DNA from: Globodera rostochiensis
Taxonomy: Eukaryota > Nematoda > Chromadorea > Rhabditida > Heteroderidae
Reading direction: 5' to 3'
Length of the DNA: 64,000 nt
NCBI GenBank assembly: GCA_018350325.1
Contig: JAEVLN010000001.1
Span: 795,501 to 859,500, forward strand
Shown here: positions 23,965-35,284 of the stretch, one piece after another
Position numbering within the stretch: the first letter of the stretch is position 1
Layout: every line of letters begins with the position of its first letter
The notes under the pieces: model-generated
Database searches by the model: none
Told to the model about the DNA's origin: nothing
The model's input: the letters and a program-made list of their open reading frames with translations, nothing else
Program-made: the position numbers and the translations under genes

Positions 23965-24702
23965 CTACAATAAATTTATCCAAAAGCAAATAAAATTGAA
24001 AGCAAAAGTCTTCGAAAACAAAAACATAAAATGAGAAGTCAAATTTCTTACTGAAAACAAAAAAATAATTAAAATTCCGGGTTCCCAATCATAGCCAGCA
24101 TTCTGTTGTTCACCCATCGGCACATCTTCATCCTCCAAACAGCGTCCACCTTCTCTATTGGCATTCCGTTGTCCACTCACTGGTCCATCATCCAAACGAC
24201 GTCCAGATACTGTGATGGCATTCTGTTTTCCTCTTATCGGTCCATTATCACAAAAACGTTCACCTCCAACGTTTTCGGGCACATTTTTTCTGGCGTCCAC
24301 AATGCGACTGGCGCTGTTGTTGTCTAATTTCGGCTGAAGCAGCACTTTGTACTTGCCGCGATCTTTGACCAGCTCAGCACACCATTCGCGCGGGTCAATG
24401 TCGATGAACTCTGGCGGCACGAACTCGATGTCCAGGTGTTGCAATTGTAGATCAAACTTTTCCGTCAATTCTTCCATAGACATGGCAAAATGCTTTGGCA
24501 GAAGCGTTTGCATCATGTGGCTAACCGTGGGTTCGCAGTGTTCATCACCAGAAGCAAAAAATTGCTCTGTTTCAGTCATGAAGAACTCGTATTTCAGACA
24601 AACGGTCAACTTGTCGAGTTGCAGGACCGCCAAACATTTTTTCTTTCCCGCTGGTCGCCCATTTGTTGTGGGACGCTGAGTGTTGGGCGAACTTGTAATC
24701 AT
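23965..24702 (-). pseudogene. Family copy D: first exon fused to the 3' flank
   Basis: On the minus strand, ATG at 24700-24702 (MITSSPN) opens a 245-codon frame. It carries the conserved N-terminal region (about residues 1-150, with many charged residues and a PREWC motif) and then a short version of the GQQNA-type repeats. At the point where copies A and B splice (after DWEP), the sequence jumps near 24079 into the AT-rich 3' flank otherwise found after the stop codon. The last 32 or so codons are translated flank. All later exons, about 6.2 kb in copy B, are missing. The N-terminal region may be a discrete domain, but I do not recognise it. Confidence 0.65.
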
Positions 24703-25330
24703 ATTTGTAAAGAAAACAATGTTAAATACCTAAAAGCATGTTCACAGTTGCATAAAATTTTATCATAGTGGTTTATGGTCCTGAAAAAAAGTCGATTTTT
24801 AGGGCTGGGAAAATTTTTAGTGATCAAAAAATCTGGTCAAAGATATTTCTCGATTTTACATGTAAATTGCATTTTTTTAGAAAAAAATGAAGCTTTTTTG
24901 TCTATTCAAAACAAATTGACAACGGTTTTGAACAAATGTGTATAAAAATGATTTTAATGGGTGCTTAACATCGTTTTTTGAAATATAAAAATTTTAGAAA
25001 CAGTTTTTTAAACCAGGTTTTTAGGCAAAACTCAGGAACAGGTGTCTGGATCTTGAAATCGGGAAACCTGTTAATTGGACAAAATGTACAGTTGGCAAAC
25101 TGTAACCATTTTTACTGGATTGGCAAAATGTAACATTTTTGCTGAGTTGGCCCCAAAATTTGAGTAAAGTCACCATTTTTGGATTCTGCTTGCAATTCAC
25201 CCAACAAATAAGGTCCGCAGATTTATGACACCTACCTATTTTGCTTATGAACCGGTCTTGGTACCTACATATCCATTTTGGAACTTTCAACTCTCCTAAC
25301 TTATCCGATTCATACTTCTTAAACCCCTTC
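24703..25330. other. Spacer upstream of copy D, no gene seen
   Basis: This AT-rich sequence flanks the 5' side of copy D. The bases next to the ATG (AAAGAAAACAATGTTAAATACC, as read on +) match, in reverse complement, those before the start of copy A. This fits a shared promoter region. Nothing coding could be supported. Confidence 0.5.
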
Positions 25331-26190
25331 GAAAGATGTTGAAGAGCTGAAGCTATCGTTAAGCTAAAGCTTTCGATTAGACAAATATCAAAAAAGTTAG
25401 ATCAAAACTCTAAAAATCCCCGAGTTGTGGGGGTGCCCATAACTTTAAAAAAAAGTTTAATTTGACTGTTGATTAGACGCATAAACTTTGACTGTTGATT
25501 AGACGCATAAACTTTGACTGTTGATTAGACGCATAAACTGAAGCAGAGTCGTTGTTCTTTGGACTCTCTTTGTTAAGATAGGGTGGGGATGATGATGAAC
25601 ATCACCAGATTGTACATACATATCGTCCTGTGCTCTATTCCGCCGCCAATCGCCTCCCTCCCCCCCACCCCCCCCCCTCGACCTCCCCATTTTCTGGGTC
25701 AGCGTTTTGCCTAACATATTCAAATGATTGCTGGAATTTTCCCATCTTTATTTGTAAACAAATGTCAGGGCTAAGGGGTCACACAACCATCACATTACCC
25801 ATTCAGCAGAAGATTTGCATTTATTTCCATTTCTCCCCATTCATTTATGAATAATTGATTTGAACACAAATGCTTTTGCTCCATAAACAAATTGACCTAA
25901 TGTACCTAACTATAAGTGTTCCTCACATTTTCTGATTTGTTCTTGAGATGTTCATAACTAAAAATGGCATTCCTGCTGGAGATGCAATAAAAGCCGAAAA
26001 AGCGCACCCCTCGAGTTTGCTACGGCCCTGGATTTTTTGTCCAGGAAATTCAGATCCAGGCCTTTGTCAAATCCCGAAAATGAGGGGCTCTGTTTTTACA
26101 AGATATGAACTTTGGGGCCCCCGCCCCCCCTGGGTACATATCTATCTTGATTGTGCATTAGCCGGCATGAATGTGTGATTCAATTTAAAT
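25330..26190 (-). repeat. Dispersed repeat R1, copy 4, with its flank
   Basis: This is an inverted counterpart of 18780-19330, including ATTCATTTATGAATAATTG, a C run at 25665-25677 and the CTGGATTTTTTGTCCAGG palindrome at about 26027. Three direct copies of TTTGACTGTTGATTAGACGC lie at 25460-25535. A 76-codon frame at 25948-26178 is conserved in the inverted copy, but I treat it as repeat sequence. Confidence 0.7.
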
Positions 26191-26264
26191 ATCCCTAAGA
26201 CCAAAACTAAAATTGATGCTCTTAAGATATTTGACATCACTTTTTTTTAACAAATATACTGCAT

Positions 26265-26441
26265 ATGTCAACAAGTTCGCCCAACTCTACCGACAGTGAC
26301 CTGACAGCAGACAAAGGCAAGAAATGGGGAAACGTTTTTAGGATTTTCAAAACAAAATTTTCGCCTATTTGTTTAGGTATATATTTTTGTTCACATCCTC
26401 AAAATGGATTCAAACTTAAATTCGTTACTTTAAATTCTTGA
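26265..26441 (+). pseudogene. N-terminal exon fragment, MSTSSPNS type
   Basis: ATG at 26265 opens 58 codons (stop 26439-26441). The first 24 residues match the minus-strand fragment ending at 18682. The conserved part stops near a possible donor at AACGTTTTT. It is related by its first residues to the MITSSPN start of copies A and D. It is either a duplicated first exon or the remains of one. Confidence 0.35.
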
Positions 26442-26616
26442 AAAATCACTCAAAAAAAGGTAGATTTTGATGGGAAATGGGGAATGGCGGTTTCTGCTTT
26501 GATTAACCAATACGGAACTCTTGGTTTTTTCCTAATAGCCCGATAAAGCATGTCAATGTCGAAATATGACTCTTTCAGTCCACGTGTCGCCGCCTTTCGT
26601 TTGGCCCATCACTGAG

Positions 26617-26725
26617 ATGGCCGATGAACTCGCCGAGTTGGCTCAACGCCAACGCCCGGATTCGCCAACTCCAACTGAGAGCGGTTACGACTTGGTGTCA
26701 AATGTTGGTGGACAAAATGACGAAG
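26617..26725 (+). CDS. Possible exon MADELAELAQRQRPDS, unknown
   Basis: ATG at 26617 opens a frame of acidic and polar residues (MADELAELAQRQRPDSPTPT, then ESGYDLVSNVGG), followed by a possible donor GAAG/GTTAAT at 26725. The inverted copy near 18240-18330 keeps the first two thirds of the frame. It could be the second exon after the fragment at 26265, or an upstream exon of copy B. The composition is protein-like, but there is no domain match by eye. Confidence 0.3.
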
Positions 26726-27015
26726 GTTAATACACTCGCCAAGGCCGTAGCCATGAGGCCCCCCCCCCGAAAAAGAAATTTTTTGAAAGTGATAATCCAA
26801 CTTTTTTTTCGGAAAAATCGCATACCCCCCCCCCCCCCACGAAAAAAACAACGGTTTGTGTAATGTTTGTAACACTCAGATGGCACTCAAATTGGAAATC
26901 ATGGCACTCAAATTGGAACTGATCCCGTTGCGGCCACTCTTCAGCATGTAAAATTGTTGTTAATAAAATTAGGGAGGGGGAGTGGGGTGGTATAAGCGAC
27001 TTATTTATATATGAA

Positions 27016-30000
27016 ATGTCACAGAGTTACATTCCTTTTAAAAAGCAGGACAAGATCAGTGAGCATCAACAGCATCCCACAACAATTGGGCGACCAACGG
27101 GAAAGAAGAAATGTTTGGCGCTTCTGCAAGTCGAACGGAAGGACAAGTTGACCGTTTGTCTGAAATACGAGTTCTTCATGACTGAAACAGAGCAATTTTT
27201 TGCTTCTGGTGATGAACACTGCGAACCGACGGTTAGCCACATGATGCAAACGCTTCTGCCAAAGCATTTTGCCATGTCTATGGAAGAATTGACGGAAAAG
27301 TTTGATCTACAATTGCAACACCTGGACATCGAGTTCGTGCCGCCAGAGTTCATCGACATTGACCCGCGCGAATGGTGTGCTGAGCTGGTCAAAGATCGCG
27401 GCAAGTACAAAGTGCTGCTTCAGCCGAAATTGGACAACAACAGCGCCAGTCGCATTGTGGACGCCGGAAAAGTTGTGCCCGAAAACGTTGGAGGTGAACT
27501 TTTTTGTGATAATGGACCGATAAGAGGAAAACAGAATGCCATCACAGTATCTGGACGTCGTTGTGATGATGTGCCGATGGGAGGTCAGCAGAATGCCAAC
27601 AAAGAAGCTGGACGTCGTTTGAATGATGGAGATGTGCCGATGAAAGGACAACAGAAGGCCAACAAAGAAGCTGGACGTCGTTTGAATGAGGGAGATGTGC
27701 CGATGAAAGGACAACAGAAGGCCAACAAAGAAGCTGGACGTCGTTTGAATGATGGAGATGTGCCGATGAAAGGACAACAGAAGGCCAACAAAGAAGCTGG
27801 ACGTCGTTTGAATGAGGGAGATGTGCCGATGAAAGGACAACAGAAGGCCAACAAAGAAGCTGGACGTCGTTTGAATGATGGAGATGTGCCGATGAAAGGA
27901 CAACAGAAGGCCAACAAAGAAGCTGGACGTCGTTTGAATGATGGAGATGTGCCGATGAAAGGACAACAGAAGGCCAACAAAGAAGCTGAACGTCGTTTGG
28001 ATGATGGACCAGTGAGTGGACAACGGAATGCCAATAGAGAAGGTGGACGCTGTTTGGAGGATGAAGATGTGCCGATGGGTGAACAACAGAATGCTGGCTA
28101 TGATTGGGAACCAATGTGAGTGGTACCACGGCACGGAGCGGGTTAATTGTAATTTCATTCAAATTTAGCGATCGATCTCTGCTGTCTGGAAAGGCCCATC
28201 TTGGCAATTTGTACAACATGCTTTTGGACAATTTTATCACTTCCAATGATCATGGATTCTTGCGCAAAAAGTACAACATGCACTCCCCCACAGAACAGAG
28301 CTTGGCAACACACGGGAATGAAATCATTGAGATTGATCACTTGGACAGATTGGAGGAACGCACCAAAATGTTGGGGACAGAGCAAAAGGTCGTCGTTATC
28401 GTTGGATTGGGAGGGGGCGGGGGGATTGGGAGGGGGCGGGGGATTGGGATTGAGACTCAAATGTCTCCTTTTGGGATTGAAATTCCCTTTATACGATCCC
28501 GGTTTTCAAAATTAACAAATCTTTGTTTATCCCAGAAATTGGAAATAAATTTTTGGTTTTATGTTGAGAAATGCGTCTTTTTAGCTGAGTGTGATGAGTC
28601 GACTGGCCCGTCTTGACGATGTTTGCCCTCTTGGACAATTTCTTTGGGCGGCAAGTCAACAGGGAGGACAGAACAATTCATTTGGCATCATTCAAATTTC
28701 ACCAAAAATGGTACAAAAAAAATTTTTTGCTTTTTGTAATCCCAAGTTTTGATCAGACAATTTCGCTGAAACTGGACGCCCCGGAAGTGCGCAACTCCGT
28801 GATGCAGCAGAATCCTCCGAAAGACGCCACTCATTTTGTCGGGTCGACTTGTTTTGGATCACTTGTCGCCGCAATTGTGACATTTGATCAACAAACTTTT
28901 GGCATGGAAAAGTTTGTTAAAATGGCCAAAAAGGTGCCAATCAAAAAAAAATGGAACAAAAATTTTTAAACAAATTATTTAAGCTTGCACAAAAGCATAT
29001 TCGTGGCTATCCAATGACCCCTCCGGAAATTGACACTCTCAATTCTCTGAACAGCTCCGTCCGGGTCAGCGTGTTCGTGGACCCGTCCATTGGCTCCGGC
29101 GGAACTGATTTGGTGCTGTGTGGTGGCATTGTGTTCATTTTACTGATTGGTATTTCAGGAATTTTTGCATGGCCTCGACGTATTTGTGGAGTCAACCAAA
29201 AAGATTGGCTTTAGCCAGAGGTTAGGACATCCGATCAGTTTTTCGCTGATCCCACTTTACGCCATTGACGGTGACAAATTGCCCACCTCCATAACTCCAA
29301 TCGAAGGTGTTTTGTTCAAAATGTGTAATGATTTAATCTTTTATTATTTGGAGATTATGGCCTGGTGGAACGGATCCAGTCTTGTGCGCAATCTTTGGAA
29401 CAGTTTGAGTTGGAATTTCGAACAACCGACCAATCGTTAAACGAACATGCATTCATTTTAAAGTTGGAATTATTCTCATTTATTAATCATTTTTTTTTTG
29501 ATATTTTAATAATAATGCTATTTATTCAGCGTGCACCAATTTGACGAGATCAAACGAACATTCGAGCAATTTGAGGAGGACAAAGCCGAGATCGATGATA
29601 TGCTGAAGAATTGCGTCATTAATTTGCGAGTGGGCCAAGACGCGGAGGAAGCCGATCGTTCAACGGGAGAATTGGAGCGCGCGGTCGGACAATTTATGGG
29701 CGAAGGGCGCGAGCTGTTGGGGCAGTGTGATCGGATGTTGGAGCCAAGAATGGAGCTGCTCCGGGAATTGGACTCAAAAGGCAAACACAAATTGGGGGGG
29801 GGGGGATTTATTTTGAAGCATAATCTTTCGCTATTGAAGGTGTTCAATACATCGGTCGTGGCAATCGACAGCTGGCGGATGTACTGCTTGGCAACGGTTG
29901 CTCCAGCACAAACGCTTCTTCGACTTTGCACTTTGTCATTCTGTACAGCGAGTCGCGAACATCTCAACCCGTCGCTGTTGGCGGTTTGTCTTCTCAGCAC

Positions 30001-33000
30001 GAAGGAAAACGATTCTATCGGCAATGTTTGGGTCAACTTTACCAAATGGCTGAACGAGGCAAGAGCTGCATCTTTGTTGATTTGGATGTTTTGGAGACCA
30101 CGGCATGCGAAGGATTGCCGCAAGGCATTCTCGCATTGGACGGATTCCCGAACATTGGCAGTCGATTGATCAAAATGCGCGGCCATAAATTGCTGACGGC
30201 GGATTGTGTGACGGAGGAAGCGGAGAAATTGCAAATTTGCATTGCTCGAGTCAGTAAATGAATTTAAAGGATCATAAAGCAATAGCGAAATCTTCAGATT
30301 GAGAATTCTCAACGAACTCAAGTTGGAGCAGTACCTCCGAAGAAGACAGAACCATGCAGTTTGCCATGCCCCTGCTGCCAAGGCTATGGGGGTAAATGTC
30401 AAAACAACGACCTTTTGTGGGGCTGCGATGACTGTGGCCAAACGTTGGCTTTTGTAAAAGAGGAGAATGTGAGTCAATTAATTAATTTTGAACATTAAAA
30501 CATTGTTCAAATTTCTCCCTAATTTGTAAGGCGCCCATCACTCATTTCTATTGCGCTTGTGGTGCCACACCGGCGGAGGAGTTCTCTTTTCGTTGCAACG
30601 ATGTGGACGCTCATGGAAAGGAATTCGAGCATTTTGCCAAAACGCAATTGACTAACGAGTTGGAAAGACTGAAAAGTAAGGGCATTTTGACCATTTTGCT
30701 GTTGGGCGAGACTGGTGTGGGCAAATCGACGCTGATCAATGCGATCGTCAACTATTTGAAGCACCCAACTTTCGAGGAAGCACTTCAGGTGAGCGTATGA
30801 CACAAAACGAATTGTTGATCAGTTCCTGTGATCTGTTTAATACAAATTCAATCCTAGGATTTCTCAGATCATTCAAAAACCCAGATTGTATAACAAATAT
30901 TTGAACAGGCGGATGAAATTGAGTCGGTGATACCGGCCCGGTTCTGTACGGAGGAATACGATGATGACGGGGAATTGGTGCAGAAGGAGGTGCTTATAGG
31001 AAAGATGAGCGAAGCCGAGTGCCTTAAGCCTGGCCAATCGCAGACCAAATGGCCTAAGGCGTACATAACACCTTCGAAAGGTAAAAAGCATCAATCAGAT
31101 GGAAAAGGAATTTTTTTCCTTGAAAAGTGAATTGTGCTAATGAAATGAAACGTTCAGTTGGGTACAAAATTCGTTTGATCGATGCGCCGGGCATCTGCGA
31201 CACGGGCGGGATCAAAGTGGACAATTTGAACCTCCACAAAACGCTCAGCTTCATCAGCACATTGCCTGAACTGCACGCCATCTGCATTCTTCTGAAGCCG
31301 AACAGCACGCGGACGGGGACGGCATTCAAATACTGCATCAACGGACTGCTCACTTATTTGCACAAAAATGCCGCAAATGTAGGGGAAAGAAAGAGCTCGC
31401 AAATGGAAGGAAATGTCATTTATTTCAGAATATCTTTTTTATGGTCACCAATTCTCGGGGATCCAACTACAAAATGGGTTCGTTTTGTGTGCCAAATGAC
31501 GGTTGAAAAGACAAGCATTTTTAGGAAAAACGCGGGAATCGTTGCGAGAAATTCTGAATCCAATTGAAGATGCGCATCAAGTGAGTGCTTGCTGTAAATT
31601 ATTAAATATTTATGTTTAATAAAAATGGAAAATGAGAAGAAGAAAAAAGTTTAATTTGTACCATATTTATCCTAACCTCAAATTAAGGTGTCAATTCGTC
31701 TTAAACAGGACAGAATTTACTGTCTGGACAATGAAGCGTTTGAGCATTTGTGTCTCATCAAAAAGGCCAACGTTCAGTACACTCAGAAACAGATGGACAA
31801 CTTTTCAGAGAGTTGGACCCAGGCAGAACAGGAACTCCAGCGAATGTTGAAGAACATGTCCCCTCCCTTGGAGCCCCACCGTATTTGGGAGACCGTGTCA
31901 CTCAACAAGGCCCATCGGACTATCGTTGACTTGACTTACCCATTGGCATCCATCTCGCAGAAAATCCAGGTGGAAGTGCCACTCAATATTTAGGTGCTTA
32001 ACTGTTGTCCATATTTGCGCACTTTCAGGACAACCTTCTCCGCATCAAAGAACATCAAGAAGCCATCAACAAAGGGGAACAGGAGCTGAACACCGGGCCC
32101 ACCTTTGACACCGTCCAGTTCGTTCCACTGGATCACCCGCGCACCGTTTGCACTTCGGTCGGCATTTAATTTGTTGTTGTTTCAGTGTTTGAGTGGTGTA
32201 ATGAACAAATCAAATTGTCCAAATTATGAAAATGATTAGCTAATCCACATTTACTATATTTACCAGAATCTAATTAATCTATTCACTCAATCACTGCATT
32301 TCTCTAATGGTCGATTTATTTTTTAACAATTTAAATTCCATTAAGGCCCGTTGCACCGAAGTGAAAAAGACTGCTGGCCAAGAAATCAAGCTGTATCGAC
32401 GACACTGCCACGCGCACTGTTTCTTGGAAAACATCCAACCGGAGAATATGCCCAATGAGTCGCTGACAAATTGTTGGGCATTTCAAGGGCAGGACAAATG
32501 TCAGGTGGGCTTTGACTTTCTAATTTTGGTCTATAAATCTATCGAGTTCAGAAAAAAATAACCCATAATTGGTGGTTAATTTTAAAATCCCGCTTTTTAA
32601 ATTTAAGAAATTGTAAATAAAGAAAGAAAAACCGTCCCACCCGAATTCAATGGAATTGTTTTTGTGTCCAATTACGAACAATGTTTTCCAGGTCAAGGAA
32701 TGTCGCTGCGATTGGAGTGTGCACATGCACTACCGCTTCGATCAAGTGGTTGTGACAAATGAACTCGACGAGGCGAAGCGGAAGCTGTTCGCGGATAAGC
32801 GTGGCACGGTGTCCACGTTGGAGGCATGCCGGCTGCAGATGCTGCACGAGCGAGAGAAGATCTATTCCAAGGCATCAACATTTGTGACCAATCAACGATT
32901 AAATCTTTAATCGACAATCAAAACTTATCGACCTTCGGTCAAATTCAATCTTAGAGCATAGGCGGACGATCAGGATGGTTAACGCGACTTGATGAAAAAA

Positions 33001-34280
33001 ACATTTCAGGCAGCTTTGTTTTGCTCCTTTCTGAAGATCTGGGCATTGAAGCCGTACAACGACAGCATGGAGGAGTACATTTTGTTGTCCATCCAGGATG
33101 GGGAACGATTTGTTGCTGAAAGCGATGGGGAAGCGGATCGGAAGCTTCAAATGGAGAAACTTGAGGGACTCCGAGTCAGTTTTTAGGAGAATGGACTCAA
33201 TTTAATTGTTTTGAATTGATGTTAAGGAATCGCTCCGTCTCTACAAAGAGCAAAAGGAGCTCATTGACAACGCGAATGCCAGCAACTCCACCGGGACAAA
33301 TGCGATTAAGGCTGATGACGTGACAGAATGTTTTGAGGAACTTTGCAAATTGCCGATTTTTGGACCAAGCATCAAGCAAATGTACGAAGTACAACAGAAG
33401 ACACGGAAAGACAATGAGAAGAAGTACAAGGAAGAGGAGGCCGGCACTGGGTTCATGCCAAAACCGTGCAGAAACAGAATGCGTAAGGCGAATTCTTGAA
33501 CACGTTCATTTACCCCGCATTAATCAGGATATTTGTTAGGAAATTTTATTCCGATTCTTTGTTAAGCGGGCAACCGGGTGGAGCAGTATCTGAACGACCT
33601 GGAGCAGCAGAGCCTTCTCAACTCCTATGCGAAGAAACAGAGAGAAAATGAGTTGTTTATGGAGCAGCAAAGAATTGAACAGCAAAAGCAGTGGCAACAA
33701 CAACAGTATTACGGTAGAGTGAGGGTGGTGGCAAATTGGGTTTTTGTTTTGTTTTGAAATGGGCTACGATATTTTACTGTAATCTTCTATTAATTATGTT
33801 CTAAAAACGTACGATCCACTAACAAACTGTCAGAGAATATGCCGGCTTTTAAGCTCAATCCCATTCGTCTAATGCAAATCCTTGGAAAGGCACGTCATCA
33901 GTGAAAACTGGCTACGGAGCAAACACCAGTCAAATGGCGAGCGGAAGTGACGGCTTTCGCCAACAATCGGAGTCGACATCCAGTGACTCATTTTGGCGTA
34001 ATCTTTGCATTTTGGAGAGCATTGGCGTGTCTCAACCTATTCAAAAAGCGCTAGAGGATTAAAAGCATTTTTTGCAGAAAGAATTCCGGTGGTCAGTTCT
34101 GTCTACAACTTTGTTCGGCCGTCCTCTGCACAACCACCGCAGCAGCAGCAGTTCGAGTCGTTCTCATCCGACAGCAGCAGCACATCTCGTTCCAACAACA
34201 ATCGCTACAATGGCCGAGCTCCTTCAAATGGCAACCAAAACCAAAGCCGTTTTGGTCGGCGACCGATGGAACGTCAGTGA
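27016..34280 (+). CDS. Family copy B: stonustoxin-like protein with AIG1-like GTPase domain
   Basis: This is the fullest copy. Exon 1 (27016-28117) has a conserved N-terminal region and six 21-residue repeats, ending at GTGAGT. Exon 2 starts at 28170. Exons to about 29430 resemble the stonustoxin/neoverrucotoxin N-terminal region (notably the ATHFVGSTCFGS stretch near 28830); this family also has many non-toxic animal members. Around 30340-30600 is a Cys-rich zinc-ribbon-like part (CPCC, CDDC and CACG motifs). A P-loop GETGVGKS is at about 30707 and a DAPG motif at about 31180, typical of AIG1/IAN GTPases. Later exons are a coiled-coil-like part, a Cys/His-rich part (32346-32875) and a Gln-rich tail ending in TGA at 34278-34280. 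Several exon borders are unproven. A G13 run at 29798-29810 coincides with a frame change, which may be an intron or an assembly error. It is probably cytosolic; its role is unknown. Confidence 0.6.
27590..28000 (+). repeat. 63-bp coding repeats in exon 1 of copy B
   Basis: Six nearly identical 63-bp units encode DVPMKGQQKANKEAGRRLND plus G, with D/E alternation at one position. The high identity between units suggests recent amplification or gene conversion. The sequence differs from the copy A array, so the arrays expanded independently. Confidence 0.92.
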
Positions 34281-34866
34281 CGGACAAATGTGAACGAATG
34301 GAAGTGTTGTGGGCATAAGAATATGTGTGCGTTTTACGCTTTTGGCAATTGACAATATCCTCTCGGAATTTTTAATTATTTTTGTTCTCTCAGTAAGAAA
34401 TTTGACTCCTCATTTTATGTTTTTGTTTTCGAAGACTTATGCTTTCAAATTTTATTTATTCTGTAGTAGCTGTTGGTTAAATTTTCTGCCACTTCGTTTG
34501 CATAAATCTGCGACCTTTATTGTCTTTGGCTGTCCATTATCTTTTTGGAAAGAAGTTACACCAAAAAATTCAATTGGTTTAAAAAGAGGCAACAATAAAT
34601 GTGGCGACCGTGAAAACAAAAACAAAACCTTGCTTCTATCTATGCCACCTAACAACTAAGCAGCTTGCGGGTGCTATTTTATAAATTTAATTTTGTGGCC
34701 CCCAAAACCGAAAAGCACCATTGCACATGTTTTGTAGGGTTTGGACTTGAGGACTATCGAGAATTTCGAAAAGCCCCGTCGAGATTTCGATCGAGAAACG
34801 ATCAGTCCGATCTGTAATTTTGATCAAGTTTACTCAGGTGCGGCCATTTTGGTTTTTTTCCACTTC
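34281..34866 (+). repeat. 3'-flank segment of copy B
   Basis: It is shared with the 3' flanks of the other family copies (see 17699-18240). It ends with GATTTCGATCGAGAAACGAT phrases that recur, varied, near 19530, 35330 and 59075. No gene is seen. Confidence 0.65.
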
Positions 34867-35284
34867 GGTAAAACTGAAGCATATCAAAAAAATTGATTTT
34901 GCACACAAATATTATTACCAATCGATTTCGCTCGTCGAGCTGATTACGAATCCGTAAAAATTTCTTGGCCTAAAAATCGAGAATTTAAAACGGTTTTGAA
35001 TCGGTTGAAATTTTAGAAAATTAAGCGCCACTGGGGGGCGAGCGCGCGGGGACCCGCGGAGCGGGCGCGTGCAGACTTCTTCCGGAGCCCGGAGTCTCGC
35101 CCCACCTACTGGCCGCCGTAGTAGTCGAGTGTGCGGTACTTTGGATGCCATTTTCCGTGTCAAATAGCACATTTTCAGACAATTTTTAGAATATTTTTAC
35201 GGATTCGTACAGCTCGACGAGCGGAATCGATTTGTATATAATTTGTATACAAAATCAATTTTTTTGATATTCTTCAGTTTTTCC
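34867..35284. mobile_element. MITE with 35-bp terminal inverted repeats and GC-rich interior
   Basis: The left end GGTAAAACTGAAGCATATC, running on into CAAAAAAATTGATTTTG, is repeated inverted at the right end with about 2 mismatches in 35. The flanks are TCCACTTC (34859-34866) and TCCACTTT (35285-35292), an 8-bp duplication with one change. A second inner inverted pair contains CGAGCTGATTACGAATCCGT against ACGGATTCGTACAGCTCG. The middle (about 35025-35140) is strikingly GC-rich in an AT-rich setting. No protein is encoded. Confidence 0.75.

Noticed and set aside
25948..26178. 76-codon ORF conserved with 18799-19020 (minus)
   Set aside because: Both lie in repeat R1 and the large inverted duplication, so conservation is expected at the DNA level. 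There is no domain or splice support.
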